Shown here: positions 21,031-31,400 of the stretch, piece by piece
Numbering within the stretch: position 1 is the stretch's first letter
How the letters are laid out: each line of letters opens with the position of its first letter
Assembly (NCBI GenBank): GCA_948144175.1
Contig: CANXME010000387.1
Coordinates: forward strand, 834,501 to 898,500
Origin: Closterium sp. NIES-65
Lineage: Eukaryota > Streptophyta > Zygnematophyceae > Desmidiales > Closteriaceae
Length of the DNA: 64,000 nucleotides
Direction: 5' to 3'
Notes under the pieces: generated by a model
What the model was told of the DNA's origin: nothing
The model's input: the letters and a program-made list of their open reading frames with translations, nothing else
Database searches by the model: none
Made by a program: the position numbers and the translations under genes

Positions 21031-23699
21031 TGGTGGCACGAGGAGTGGGGGAGTCATGGGAGCTAGTGGAGAGGAGAAGGATGAGGAGAAAGGCGGCAAA
21101 TCTGAGGAGCGGAAGGCCGGGTTCTTCTTCTTCGTGAACGAAGGCGCAACCGACCATGCTATGGCTGCCAAGGTTCTCCTACACCCTTTCACCTTTTGGG
21201 TGATTGACTCCGGGAGCTCTTGGCACATGACTCCTCGTGGGGACCCACTTGATGAGATTCAGCCCGCACCCATCTCTACAGTCACATCCGCGACGGGCGC
21301 CAAGGCCAAGGTCATGGGCATGGGATGCGCCAAGTTTATGGGAGCGGATGGAGAGCTCGTGGGGCTGAAGAACGTGCTGGGGGTGCCGGACTTGTGCGCG
21401 AACCTGATTTCTACCGGCCGGTTGGGAGATGCGGGTGTGAACACCGAGACGATTGGCTCGGAGCGCTATCGTGCCTACAACGATGAGCACCTCATTTGGG
21501 ACCTGCAGTGGAAGGGAGATGTCCACAAGCGGATGTGGCAGATCCCGGTCCTCCCTTGGCGGAAATCAGGCAAGGCGGCAATGGCGGCATCTATGGAGGA
21601 GTGCGTCACCGAGGAGGAGCAGCAAGGTGTGCAAGGAGAGGAGCTGATTGGAGGAAGCGCGGCGGTGAAGGCGTCGGCTACCTCGGGCCAAGCGGATTGG
21701 GAGACTTGGCATCGGCGACTCGCACACGTGGCTGTTTCAACACTGGAGGTGATGCACAAGGAGAAGTGCGTGCATGGGCTGCAACTGCAAGGAGATGGCA
21801 CTCACTATGGCAGCTGAGAGGTGTGCATGCAAAAAAAGTTTGCGCGGTTCCCGTTTCCACGTGCGGAGGGATCAGTGAAGGCACCATTGGAGGTGGTGCA
21901 CATGGACTTGGTGGGTCCCATGAGGACTGAGGGGACTGGGGGAGTGCTGTACTTCCTTACCATGGTGGACGAATGGAGCCGTTTCACGTGGGCGCGTCCC
22001 TTGTCCAAGAAGAGTGATGCTGCAGCGGCAATCAAGGAGGATTGGTTGCCGATGGTGGAGCGGCAAGCGATGCGGCTGGTGAAGGTGATGAGGAGCGACC
22101 ATGGTGGAGAGTTCCTTGGAGTGGAATTCACCAAGTTTCTCAAGAGGAACGGCATTCGATACCAGCTGACCTGCCCAGGAACACCGCAGCAGAACGGCAT
22201 TGCAGAGCGTGCCAACCGGACCATTGGCGAGGCGGCTAAGACCTTGTTGGGGGCTGCTGGGATGCTCTACCAGTTCTGGCCTGATGCCGTTCGCCATGTC
22301 ATCACGGTCAAGAACAGGGTCTTGACGCATGTTGGCGACAAGCATTGGGTGCCGTACAAGCGTTGGCTTGGGAAGAAGCCATCTATTGACATGCTGCGTG
22401 TGTGGGGCTGCATGGGGCTTGTGATGGTGCCTAAGGAGCAGAGGCACAGGCTCGAAGTTGCTGCTGTGTGGGCTGTCCATCTGGGGATGGCTCCTGACTC
22501 GAAGGGGTGGCTGATGTGGGACCCCAAGAGTAAGAGGATGCTGGTCAGCCGTGACGTCAAGATTGTGGAGGACGTCATGTACAAGGACTGGCAGCAGCAG
22601 CAGCAGGTGCAGATTGGCTTGCGTCTGCAGGAAATTGAGCGGTCTGCAGTGGAGGAGGTTCAGCTGCACCTTGATGAACTCCATGGGTCAGAGCTGATCA
22701 GTGACCACAGTGGCGGTGGTGAGCAGCAAGGCGCTGGTCCTGCTGCGGAGGAGGGGTTGGAGGATGAGTCGGCACGCGTGGACTCACCATCTCAGCCCGA
22801 GCCTGCTGCAAACGCCAAGGTCACCAAGAGGAGTGTGCAGAGAGGAGCTTCACCACATGGGCAGCAGATTGCAACCCGCGAGAAAAGAGTGGCAGCAGCA
22901 CCCTCAAGGCTGAAGTATAGCCGTTTGGGAGGACCCAAGCAAGGTGCCATGGCGGTTCAGGCGGATGAGGGAGAGGATGAGGAGATGGCGTTCTGTTTCT
23001 TCACACCCTTGCCTGGAGAGCCAGCCACAGTGGAGGAGGCACTGAGTGGACCCCAAAAGGAGGAGTGGAAGGCTGCCATGGATGCGGAGTTCAACAGTCT
23101 CATTGAGAATGGGACTTGGGAGCTTGTTGAGTTACCCGAGGGGCGACGGCCGATCAGCGGCAAGTGCGTTTTCAAAGTGAAGAGTGGTGCTGATGGTGCG
23201 TTGGAGTGGTTCAAGAGCCGCTTGGTCGCCAAGGGGTTTCAGCAGATGGAGAAGGTCGACTTCGGGGAGATCTTCGCTCCCGTTGCTAAGCCAGTGACAT
23301 TGAGGACTTTGATGGCTCGCGCAGCTGTGAAGGGATGGCAAGTGAAGCAGATGGATATCACCACTGCGTTCCTCAATGGAATACTGCTGGAGGATATCTA
23401 CATGGCGCAGCCCGACGGCTATGAGGATGGGACCAGCCGGGTGTGCAAGCTTAAGAAGGCCATCTATGGCCTTAAGCAAGCGCCCAGGTGCTGGTACGAG
23501 AAGCTGGAGGAGGTGCTGCTGGGTGGAAGCTTCAAGACGTCCCAGGCGGATCACAGCTTGTTTCTGCTTGGAGAGGGGGAGCAGCTGCTTTTGCTGCTGG
23601 TGTATGTCGATGACATACTGCTGTTCTCACCTTCCATGGAGCAGATTGAGAGGACACAGAAGCTGCTGATGGACAACTTCAAGTGCAAGATGCTGTTAA
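21031..23699 (+). pseudogene. Copia element A pol: protease, integrase, RT
   Basis: The frame carries on from gag at 968. Protease WVIDSGSSWHM lies near 21199; the HHCC His pair (HRRLAHVAV) near 21711. TGA 21815-21817 falls where the first Cys of the CxxC pair is expected. Integrase core follows: HMDLVGP near 21899, DHGGEF near 22097, NGIAERAN near 22195. RT has SRLVAKGFQQ near 23215, QMDITTAFLNG and intact VYVDDILLFS near 23602. A frameshift near 23690 ends this stretch. The element is a different copia lineage from B/D/E and C, with an ordinary short integrase-RT linker. Confidence 0.92.
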
Positions 23700-24606
23700 T
23701 GTCCACTACTACTTGGGGCTGCAGATTGAGAGGGATGTTGAGAGGAGGTGGCTGAAGGTGCACCAGTCACACTAGATCTCTAATGTCATGGAGCGGTATG
23801 GTGTGACTGGGGGTCGCACTGTGATGACACCGTTCCCAGCAGGCTTCAAATTGAAGAAGGCAGCTGAGGAGAATGATGTGTTTGAGGATGAGCAGCAGAA
23901 TGAGTACCAGTCACTCATTGGGAGTGTGATGTATGCAGCTGTGCATACGCGACCTGATGCTTTGTTCGGAGTGGAGCAGCTGGTCAGAGTTGTATAACGG
24001 CTCACTGTGGAGCAGTTGGAGGTGGCAAAACGCTTGGTGCGCTACCTTGGATCAACGGCATGTGCTGGTGTTTAGTTTTCAGCTGGCGGCCAGGTGAAAC
24101 AGATTGGAGCAGATGGGGTCACGCCTGGTACCTTGAAGCTGTCGTGCTTCACCGACGCCACATGGGCCTCAGAGGATGAGGATCAGTCATCAGTTGGCGG
24201 CTTTGTGTGCATGGTCGGAGGTGGACCAGTGAGCTGGAGGTCCAAGAAGTAAAGTGAGATTGCTCAGTCTTCCGGAGAGGCAGAGTACATGGCGATATAC
24301 CATGCCATCAAGGAGATCGTGCTCCTAAGGAAGCTGCTGGAGGACATGGGATCTGAACAGGAGGGACCTACACCACTTTTCTCCGACAGCGAGGCTGCTA
24401 TTGGCATGGCCAATAATCCTATCCTGAATGGGCTGAACAAGCACATGAAAATTAAGTGGCACTGGGTGAGGCAGATGGTGAAGGAGGGAGCTGTTGAGCT
24501 TCACCATGTGAAGGCTAGCAAGCAGGCGGCAGATATTCTCATCAAGAGACTTCCGGAGAGCGCACATTGGAAGTGTGCTAAGATGTGTGGCATGGCATTG
24601 CACTAG
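23700..24606 (+). pseudogene. Copia element A, RT end and RNase H
   Basis: Frame 1 encodes the RT thumb/connection (YQSLIGSVMYAAVHTRPDA) and RNase H (LSCFTDATWASEDEDQSSVG, SGEAEYMA, HMKIKWHWVRQMV, ADILIKRLPE), ending at TAG near 24606. It is interrupted by a TAG near 23773, TAA 23995-23997, TAG near 24074 and TAA near 24250. Order and motifs are normal for copia. Confidence 0.88.
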
Positions 24607-24706
24607 TGAGGGCAGTAGTGTCATGAATGCATGTGTGATTGTGTGCATGAGACTATGCATGTGTGTGAGTGTGTGTGCATGCAGTCCGTTAGTCTGAGGG
24701 GGAGTT
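24607..24706 (+). other. 3' untranslated region of element A with TG/GCATG repeat and polypurine tract
   Basis: About 90 bp rich in TGTGTG and TGCATG words, then TGAGGGGGAGTT just before TGTTGG. The purine run is the expected plus-strand primer. Confidence 0.7.
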
Positions 24707-25458
24707 TGTTGGATGCACGTCATTCTGAGTGCATGTCATCCTAACGTCCTGCCGAGTGCTCGTGCTATTTGTGCTTGCATGATTTGCATGAGTGTATGTC
24801 ATTGTGCATGGCTGCTGGATATTATCATCTCTGTGTTTTCTCCAAGTCTAAATGCTTGATCATGCAGGAGAAATCCAGAGCTTTCCAACGACACCAAGAT
24901 CGCCTTATTCCGACCAAGATCACCCAAGTTACAAGATTTCAAAGATTTGGATTTCTTATTACCTTTTGGGGTTATATCTAATTTGGGTGATTATTTGGGA
25001 CATGACTATAAAGGGATCTTTTGTTGGGTGGTTAGGAAGGCAACTTTGATTTTTGGATTGGGGTGGCTAGAAGTTTCTAGCATGGGTTGCAAATGTTGCA
25101 ACACCTAGGCAAAATCCAACTAGATTGGATTTTGCATGTGACACCTCAAGGACCTCATGATGAGGGTTGCATCCTTGCTGCTAGGAAGGTTCTTACCATC
25201 CTTCCCTAGCTCTTGGAGAACCCCTTCTCTCTCATGGTTCTCTTGGAGTCCCCAAACTCCAACTTTCTATGTCCTAATGTTTGTACTTCCTCCACCATTC
25301 TAGTCATGCGGCTGCTGGACGTTTTTACTTGGTTCTCATTCTATAGACCATCTTAATGACTGATTCAACTTGGAGATGGTAGCTAAGCCTAAGGCGCAAC
25401 TTCCTACCGAGCGGATTTGCGTTTAGTTGAGTAATGAGTTCGTCGTAAGCTCTCAAAG
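24707..25458 (+). repeat. 3' LTR of element A (right end approximate)
   Basis: It begins TGTTGGATGCACGTC after the polypurine tract. A TATA box (CTATAAAG at about 25006-25013) fits an LTR promoter. Homology to gypsy integrase on the other strand begins near 25470, so the LTR ends between about 25380 and 25470; the CA of CTCTCA at 25458 is my best guess. The left LTR is outside the window, so neither length nor target duplication can be checked. Confidence 0.6.
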
Positions 25459-26392
25459 TGACGGATCCTGAACAACATCATCCCACACTTTGGTAGGTGG
25501 AGGGATGGGCTGAAGGAGTCTGTAGCGGTTGTTGGTGTGTGCTTTGAGTTGTTGGCAGGTGCGGCAGGTGTGTATGAAGTCACGCACATCAGCATGCATG
25601 CGTGGCCAATGGTAGTTGTTGGAGAGGCATGCGTAGGTCTTCTCAACACCAAAGTGGCTGCCGGTAACGGTGTCGTGGTATTCGGAGAGTAGCAGCTGTC
25701 GTAAGGAGCGATCTGCAGGACACAAATGGTCGTGGTGACGGTGTTGTACCAAAATGGGTCTTCAAATGAGTAGGCCGGGTCCTCGGGTGCTTGCTTGACA
25801 AAAAACAGGTCACGTTTGTAGGCGCCCTGAAATTTCGTGATGAAGGTATCATCCCAAGTGATGCTGCTGATTCCATGGAGTTGCAAGGGTGGGTTCGGAG
25901 TGTGAGGTGGAGGTGATGAGGTGGGGCTGGTTGGGGAGTGGTGGGGCTGGTTGGTGGTTGGTTTGGGCTGGTCGGTGGGTGGTGGGGCTGGTGGTGGTGG
26001 TTGGGACAAGATGTCGGCTGGGTTGAGTTTTCCGGGGCAGTAGAAAATCTGAAGTGAGGGTACGAACTGCTCCAAAAACTCATCCCATCGGGCTTGGCGG
26101 CAGCTGAGCACGGGCTGTGTTTTCAAGTGTTGAAGAGGGCGGTGGTCGGTGTAGACGGTGACAGGCTGCACCTCCACGTAACAGCGCCATGTCTTGATTG
26201 CGTGGACAATGGCAAGGAGCTCCGGATCGTGTGTTGCGTAGTTGCGCTCTGCCGGTTGAAGCTTGCGTGACTCGAAAGCGAGTGGCTGCATCCCATGGCC
26301 GTGGTCTTGGCAAAGAATGGCACCGACAGCGACATCGGAAGCATTGGTCCATATGAAGTATGGGCGTGAAGGGTCGGCGACGGTGAGGACCG
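25459..26392 (-). pseudogene. Ty3/gypsy element F: RNase H and start of integrase
   Basis: On the minus strand, from 26392 down: VLTVADPSRPYFIWTNASDV, AILCQDHGHGMQPLAFESRK, NYATHDPELLAIVHAIKTW and VYTDHRPLQHL are Ty3/gypsy RNase H. PGKLNPADILSQP closes it. A Pro/Thr-rich spacer and a frameshift precede the integrase zinc-binding region (SHFGVEKTYACLSNNYHWP, CRTCQQLKA), which stops at KVWDDVVQD near 25465. The integrase core is absent; it should lie left of element A if A inserted here. Element E interrupts the upper end. Confidence 0.87.
26388..26392. repeat. Target-site duplication of element E, left copy (GACCG)
   Basis: GACCG precedes the left LTR and recurs at 33842-33846. Joining across it restores the gypsy F frame (SALTSATV to LTVADPSRP). 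Confidence 0.94.
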
Positions 26393-26509
26393 TGTCAAAT
26401 TATAATGTTATGTAGGCTGTAGTGGGGTAGCCTATATGGGGTACACATTTCTAGGGTTGCATATTTGTACCACTTTCATTCCTTAGTGTATCATTCTCGT
26501 TTCTTCTCA
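26393..26509 (+). repeat. 5' LTR of element E (117 bp)
   Basis: TGTCAAATTATAATG...TTCTTCTCA with perfect hairpin TAGGCT...AGCCTA and inverted repeat GGTACA...TGTACC. Identical by eye to the right LTR. Confidence 0.94.
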
Positions 26510-26527
26510 TGGTATCGAGCAGGTTCC
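26510..26527 (+). promoter_or_regulatory. Primer-binding site of element E
   Basis: TGGTATCGAGCAGGTTCC, identical to the site in element B. Confidence 0.8.
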
Positions 26528-27643
26528 CTCGTGGGAACTGTTCTTAGGGCCCACCAAGTCGAAATTTTTTTTTTCCTGCCCGGAGCGCGCTTCGCTTAGG
26601 CCCGAGTCGCGCCTCGTGTGCTCTCTCTGCTGTCGCGCCCTTCCTCGGCCTCCTTCGGCCCCGTCGCGTCGCCCCTAGCGGCCTCCCTTGCGCCGCCCTT
26701 ACTACGGCCCGTCGCGGCCCTTACTCGGCCCGTCGCCGCCCTTCACGGCCCGTCGCCACCCTAAGCGGCCCTTCGCCGCCCTCACTTGCGGCCCCGCCGC
26801 CCTCACTTGCGGCCCCGCCGCCCTCAGTTGCGGCCCCGTCGCCGCCCTCCGTTGCGGCCCCGTCGCCGCCCTCCGTTGCGGCCCGTCGCCGCCCTCACCT
26901 GCGGCCCCGCCGCCCTCAGTTGCGGCCCCATCGCCCTCAGTTGCGGGCCCGTCGCCCTCACCTGCAGCCCCGCCGCCCTCAGTTGCGGCCCCGCCGCCCT
27001 CAGTTGCGGCCCCGTCGCCGCCCTCAGTTGCGGCCCGTCGCCGCCCTCACCTGCGGCCCCGCCGCCATCAGTTGTGGCCCCGTCGCCCTCACCTGCGGCC
27101 CCGCCGCCCTCACTTGCGGCCCCGCCGCCCTCAGTTGCGGCCCCGTAGCCCTCACCTGCGGCCCCGCCGCCCTCACCTGCGACCCCGCCGCCCTCCACTG
27201 AGGCCCAGTCGCCCTCACCTGCGGCTCCGCCGCCCTTCCTTGCGGCCCCGTCAACTGCTGCAGCGCCGCCCGCCACCCGAGCCGCCTCACCCAGCCGAGC
27301 CGCCGCCCACCGCGCCGCCCTGCAGCAGCACCACCGAGCCGCCCAGCAGCAGAGCAGCCGAGCCGCCGAGCCGCCGAGCCGCCCTGCAGCCGAGCCGCAC
27401 TGCAGCCGAGCCACCCTGCAGCCGAGCCGCCCGGCCGCCCGACATCCGAGCCGCCGTGCAGCCGAGCCGCCGAGCCGCCGAGCCGCCACGTCGCCCAGCA
27501 GCCGAGCCGCCCTGCAGCCAAGCCGCCGAGCCGCCGAGCCGCCCTACCGCCGAGCCGCCCGAGCAGCCCTGTCCGGTGAGCACAGCTCCTCTGTCACTGC
27601 ACTGCCCTTTCCCTACTGCTTGCACTGCTAGTCTACTGTTGTC
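26528..27643 (+). other. 5' leader of element E with 21-24-bp tandem repeats
   Basis: From about 26760 to 27240 a unit close to GCCGCCCTCAGTTGCGGCCCC repeats some 20 times, then a GAGCCGCC microsatellite to about 27560. A 416-codon plus-strand ORF (26688-27938) and a 221-codon minus ORF arise from the repeats and are not considered genes. Gag starts at ATG 27644. Confidence 0.78.
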
Positions 27644-28480
27644 ATGGCTACCCCTAGTGTCCTCGCTTTTGACGCTGAGGGTCGAGCCATTGACTTTGAC
27701 GTCTGGGTCGACGACCTGCAGCTGTTCTTACAGTGCGATAGGGCAGACGGTCTCTCTCTCTTTGACCTCAACTCTGGCGCCTTTCCTGCCCCTGCTGCTG
27801 ATGCTGACGCCACTGTTCGCTCCCAGTGGGCCACGCGCGACGCTGCTGCACGTCTTGTTGTGCATCGCCACCTGCCTACCACTGAGCGCGCCCACTTTAG
27901 TCAGTACAAGAGTGCTTAGACATTGTACGACGCTGTAGTTGCGCGCTACTCTTCCCCTGCCACTGCTGCACTGAGCCGCCTCATGCTATTGTACCTCTTC
28001 CCTGACCTTGCTGCCTTTCCCACAGTCGCTGACCTCATTACGCACCTCCGCACTAGTGACACTCGCTACCGCGCTGCACTTCCTGCTGAGTTCTGCGCCA
28101 AGAACCCCCCCCCCATGTACATCACTCTCTATTATATCGTCACCCGCCTCACTGACACCCTTCGTGTAGTGAGGGACCACTTCCTCTCAGTCTGTCCCAC
28201 CACTCTCACTGTTGACCTCCTAGAGAAGGCCCTCCTAGCAGCGGAGAAGAGCATAGTCGCTGTAGGAGCCTCTCGTGGCGACCCTCGCACCCCCATCTTT
28301 GAGGGGTGTTCCCCTTCCCCCGTTTTGCCCTCTGTCGCCTCTGCTGCTGCGGCTGACCTCGTTGGTCTTGAGTCGGTTGGTGCGGTGTCTGCCCCTAGCG
28401 GGAGACTCCGCTCTGGCAAGGGCAAGGGGGGGGTGGAGCTAGCGGGGGTGGTGGAGGTGGCGGTGGAGGCGACGGAGTGA
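27644..28480 (+). pseudogene. Element E gag
   Basis: MATPSVLAFDAEGRAIDFDV at 27644 matches element B gag. TAG 27917-27919 stands where B has CAG (Gln). The frame continues TLYDAVVARYSS, YLFPDLAAFPTVADLITHLR, DLLEKALLAAEKSIVAVGAS to a run of eight G at 28428-28435, after which the gag frame ends at 28480 and the pol frame (one frame over) takes up the Gly-rich tract. Element B reads this junction in one frame, so the G-run is likely a length mutation; a frameshift signal cannot be excluded. Confidence 0.88.
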
Positions 28481-31400
28481 GTGGGGGTGGCGGTGGGAGT
28501 GGTGGCGGGGGTGGAGGTGTCGGTGGCAGCAGTCAAGGCGGAGGCGGCGGAGGCGGTAGCGGTGGGAGCGGAGGCGGCGGTGGTGGCGGAGGTGGAGGAG
28601 GCGGTGGTGGCGGAGGTGGAGCCGGTCGGGGTGGCGCTTCGCAGCGGAGCGGCTTCGGTGGTGGTCAGCGCCAGCAGCAGCAGCAGCAGCGTCCTCGGGA
28701 CATCCCCCCCCCTCCGCAGCTCCGTGAGTGGTACGCTGCACGTCAGCGTGGTGGGGGTTTTGGTCCGTGCACCTACGTCCTTCGCACCGGCGACCGCGCG
28801 GGTGAATGGTGTGGGGGTGCCCACCCCACCCAGCGCTGCTTTGGCCGCCTGACGGACGCTTGGAGTCAGCAGTTCCCGGAGGCTACTGAGATCCCCCGCT
28901 GGGGAGAGCTTTCTAGGGCAGGTGTAGCTATCTTTGATCTTGACTTTGATGCTATTCTTGCTGCCATGTATGCTGTGACTATTAGTGACGAGGGTGACTA
29001 TTACCGGTGCTTCCCGCCCGATCCGGGCATTGAGACTGCTGCTCTAGGTACTGGTGAGGCTGTTGCTCTAGGTGCCAGTGCGTCTGCGTCCTCAGGTGCT
29101 GGTGAGTCCGCGCTCTCAGGTACCGCGTCAGCTTCGGCCTCCCTCACCTTCACACTTGACTCAGGGGCTTCTCGCTCCTTCTTTCGAGACCGCACCACCC
29201 TCACGCCGCTTGGTCGGCCGGTTGCAGTCTCTCTGGCAGACCCCTCTGGGGGTCCTGTCCTCTCTCACTTCTCTACTGTCCTCCCGTGTCCGGCTGCCCC
29301 CTATGGCACCTTGTCTGGTCTTTACCTCCCCTCGTTCTCTACGAACTTGGTGAGTGGTGCTGACGTACAGGATGCGGGGGTCCACCAGTTTACTCCTGCG
29401 AGTCAGCGGGTGACCCACTGCTCGGACGCTCGCACAGGCAGGCATCTGGCCACGTTTACGCGTCGACCGGGGTCGAGCCTCTACACCCTGACCACTGAGT
29501 CTCCTCCTGTCCCTGCGTCTGGCCAGGTAGCTGCGTCGGGTCAGGTGTTTGCTGCAGTGTCCAGGTCTGGTCCTGAGTTTGCCCCCTGCTCGTGTCGCCT
29601 CTTGTCTCACGAGACTCTTATGTGGCACCACCGTCTTGGTCACCCCTCCTTGCCTCATCTCCGAGGCATGGCTTCCCGTGTCCTTGTCTATGGTCTCCCC
29701 CGGTCCCTCCCTCCCCTTCCTCTAGGGCCTGGTCCTTCCTGCGTCCCCTGTTTCGAGGGGCGGCTACGGGCTGCCCCTCACTCCTCTCAGTTTCCCCCGA
29801 CAGAGGCACCGCTGCAGACGCTTCACATGGACATGTGGGGCCCGGCCCGTGTCCGTGGACAGAGTCACGAGCGCTACTTTCTGCTGGTGGTTGACGACTA
29901 CTCGCGTTACACTACAGTCTTCCCCTTGCGCAGCAAGGGCGATGTTACTGAGGTGTTGATCGACTGGATCCGCGCAGCTCGTCTCCAGCTCAGGAGGAGC
30001 TTCGGCTCGGACTTTCCTGTTCTGCGTCTGCACTCTGACCGAGGCGGAGAGTTCTCCTCTGGCCTTCTACAAGCCTACTGCCGTGCGCGAGGCATCCGCC
30101 AGACCTTTACGCTTCTAGACTCTCCACAGCAAAATGGTATTGCTGAGCGCCGCATTGCCATGGTCATGGACGTTGCTCGTACGTCCATGATGCATGCGGC
30201 TGCCCCCCATTTTCTGTGGCCGTTTGCGGTTCGGTACGCGGCGCATCAGATCAACCTTCACCCCAGGGTCTCCATGCCGGAGACCTCTCCAGCTTTGCTG
30301 TGGACGGGGAAGGTAGGCGATGCGTCTGCGTTCCGTGTCTGGGGATCTCGGGCGTTTGTCCGCGACTTGTCTGCGGACAAGCTGTCCCCTCGTGCTGCTC
30401 CTTGTGTCTTCCTTGGCTTCCCCCCTGACGCGCCAGGGTGGCAGTTCTACCACCCCACCTCTCGTCGTGTTCTGTCCTCCCAGGACGTCACGTTTGACGA
30501 GTCGGTCCCCTACTACCGTCTCTTCCCCTACCGCACTCCTTCCCTTCCCCCGCCTCCGCTCTTCCTTGTGTCAGGTCCCCCCCCGGTAGACCCCCTCCCC
30601 CCTCAGGGTCCTGCCCCTTCAGGTGTGTCCCAGGTAGACGCGCTCGAGCCGGTCGAGGTTGCTGGTGACTCTGGTACTGCTGCGGGTGCTGAGCGTGGGG
30701 GTGCTGATTCTGGGGGTGCTGCGCGAGTGGGTGCTGGGACTGGGGGTACTAAGCCTGGGGGTGCTGAGCCTGGGGGTGCTGAGCCTGGGGGTGCTGAGAC
30801 TTAGGGTGCTGAGCCTGGGGGTACTACGCCTGGGGGTGCTGAGCCTGGGGGTGCTACGTCAAGAGCTGCTGAGCCTGGGGGTGCCACGTCTGGCGGTGCT
30901 GGGCCTGGAGGTTCTCCGGGTGCTTCGTCTCCGCGGGAGCCACTCTCTCCACAGGAGCTGCGCGAGTGGTTTGCCCGGCGCTGGAGGCGTACTGCTGGAG
31001 CTGGAGCTTCTTCGACTGCTGAGGGTGCTGGTGCCGTCGGTCCTGGGGGTGCTCGTCCTGGGAGTGCTGGAGCTGCTGGACCTGCGGGTGCGCCTGGAGC
31101 TAGAGCTGCTGAGGGTGTTGGCGCTGAGGCTACTGCTGTCCGTGCTGGCGGCGGTCCTACTTCGGGTGCTGCTGGTGCTGCTGGAGGTACTCCAGCTGGA
31201 GGTACTTTTGACGCTGGTGCTGCCGCTGAGGGTGCTGGTGCTGTCCTTGTTGTGTCTGAAGTCGCCGCGCGGCCACGGCCGTACTTCGATCCGCTCTTTC
31301 AGCAGGTTCTTGGTCTTCCTCCTCCCTTAGAGTGTCCACCGCCTGTCGTGTCACTGTCCCAGTTACCGCTGGCCTCCCCACTGCCTGCTCCTTCTCCGTA

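Noticed and set aside
26688..27938. 416-codon ORF before element E gag
   Set aside because: It is coded by the tandem leader repeats in a different frame from gag, and the leaders of B and D do not keep it.
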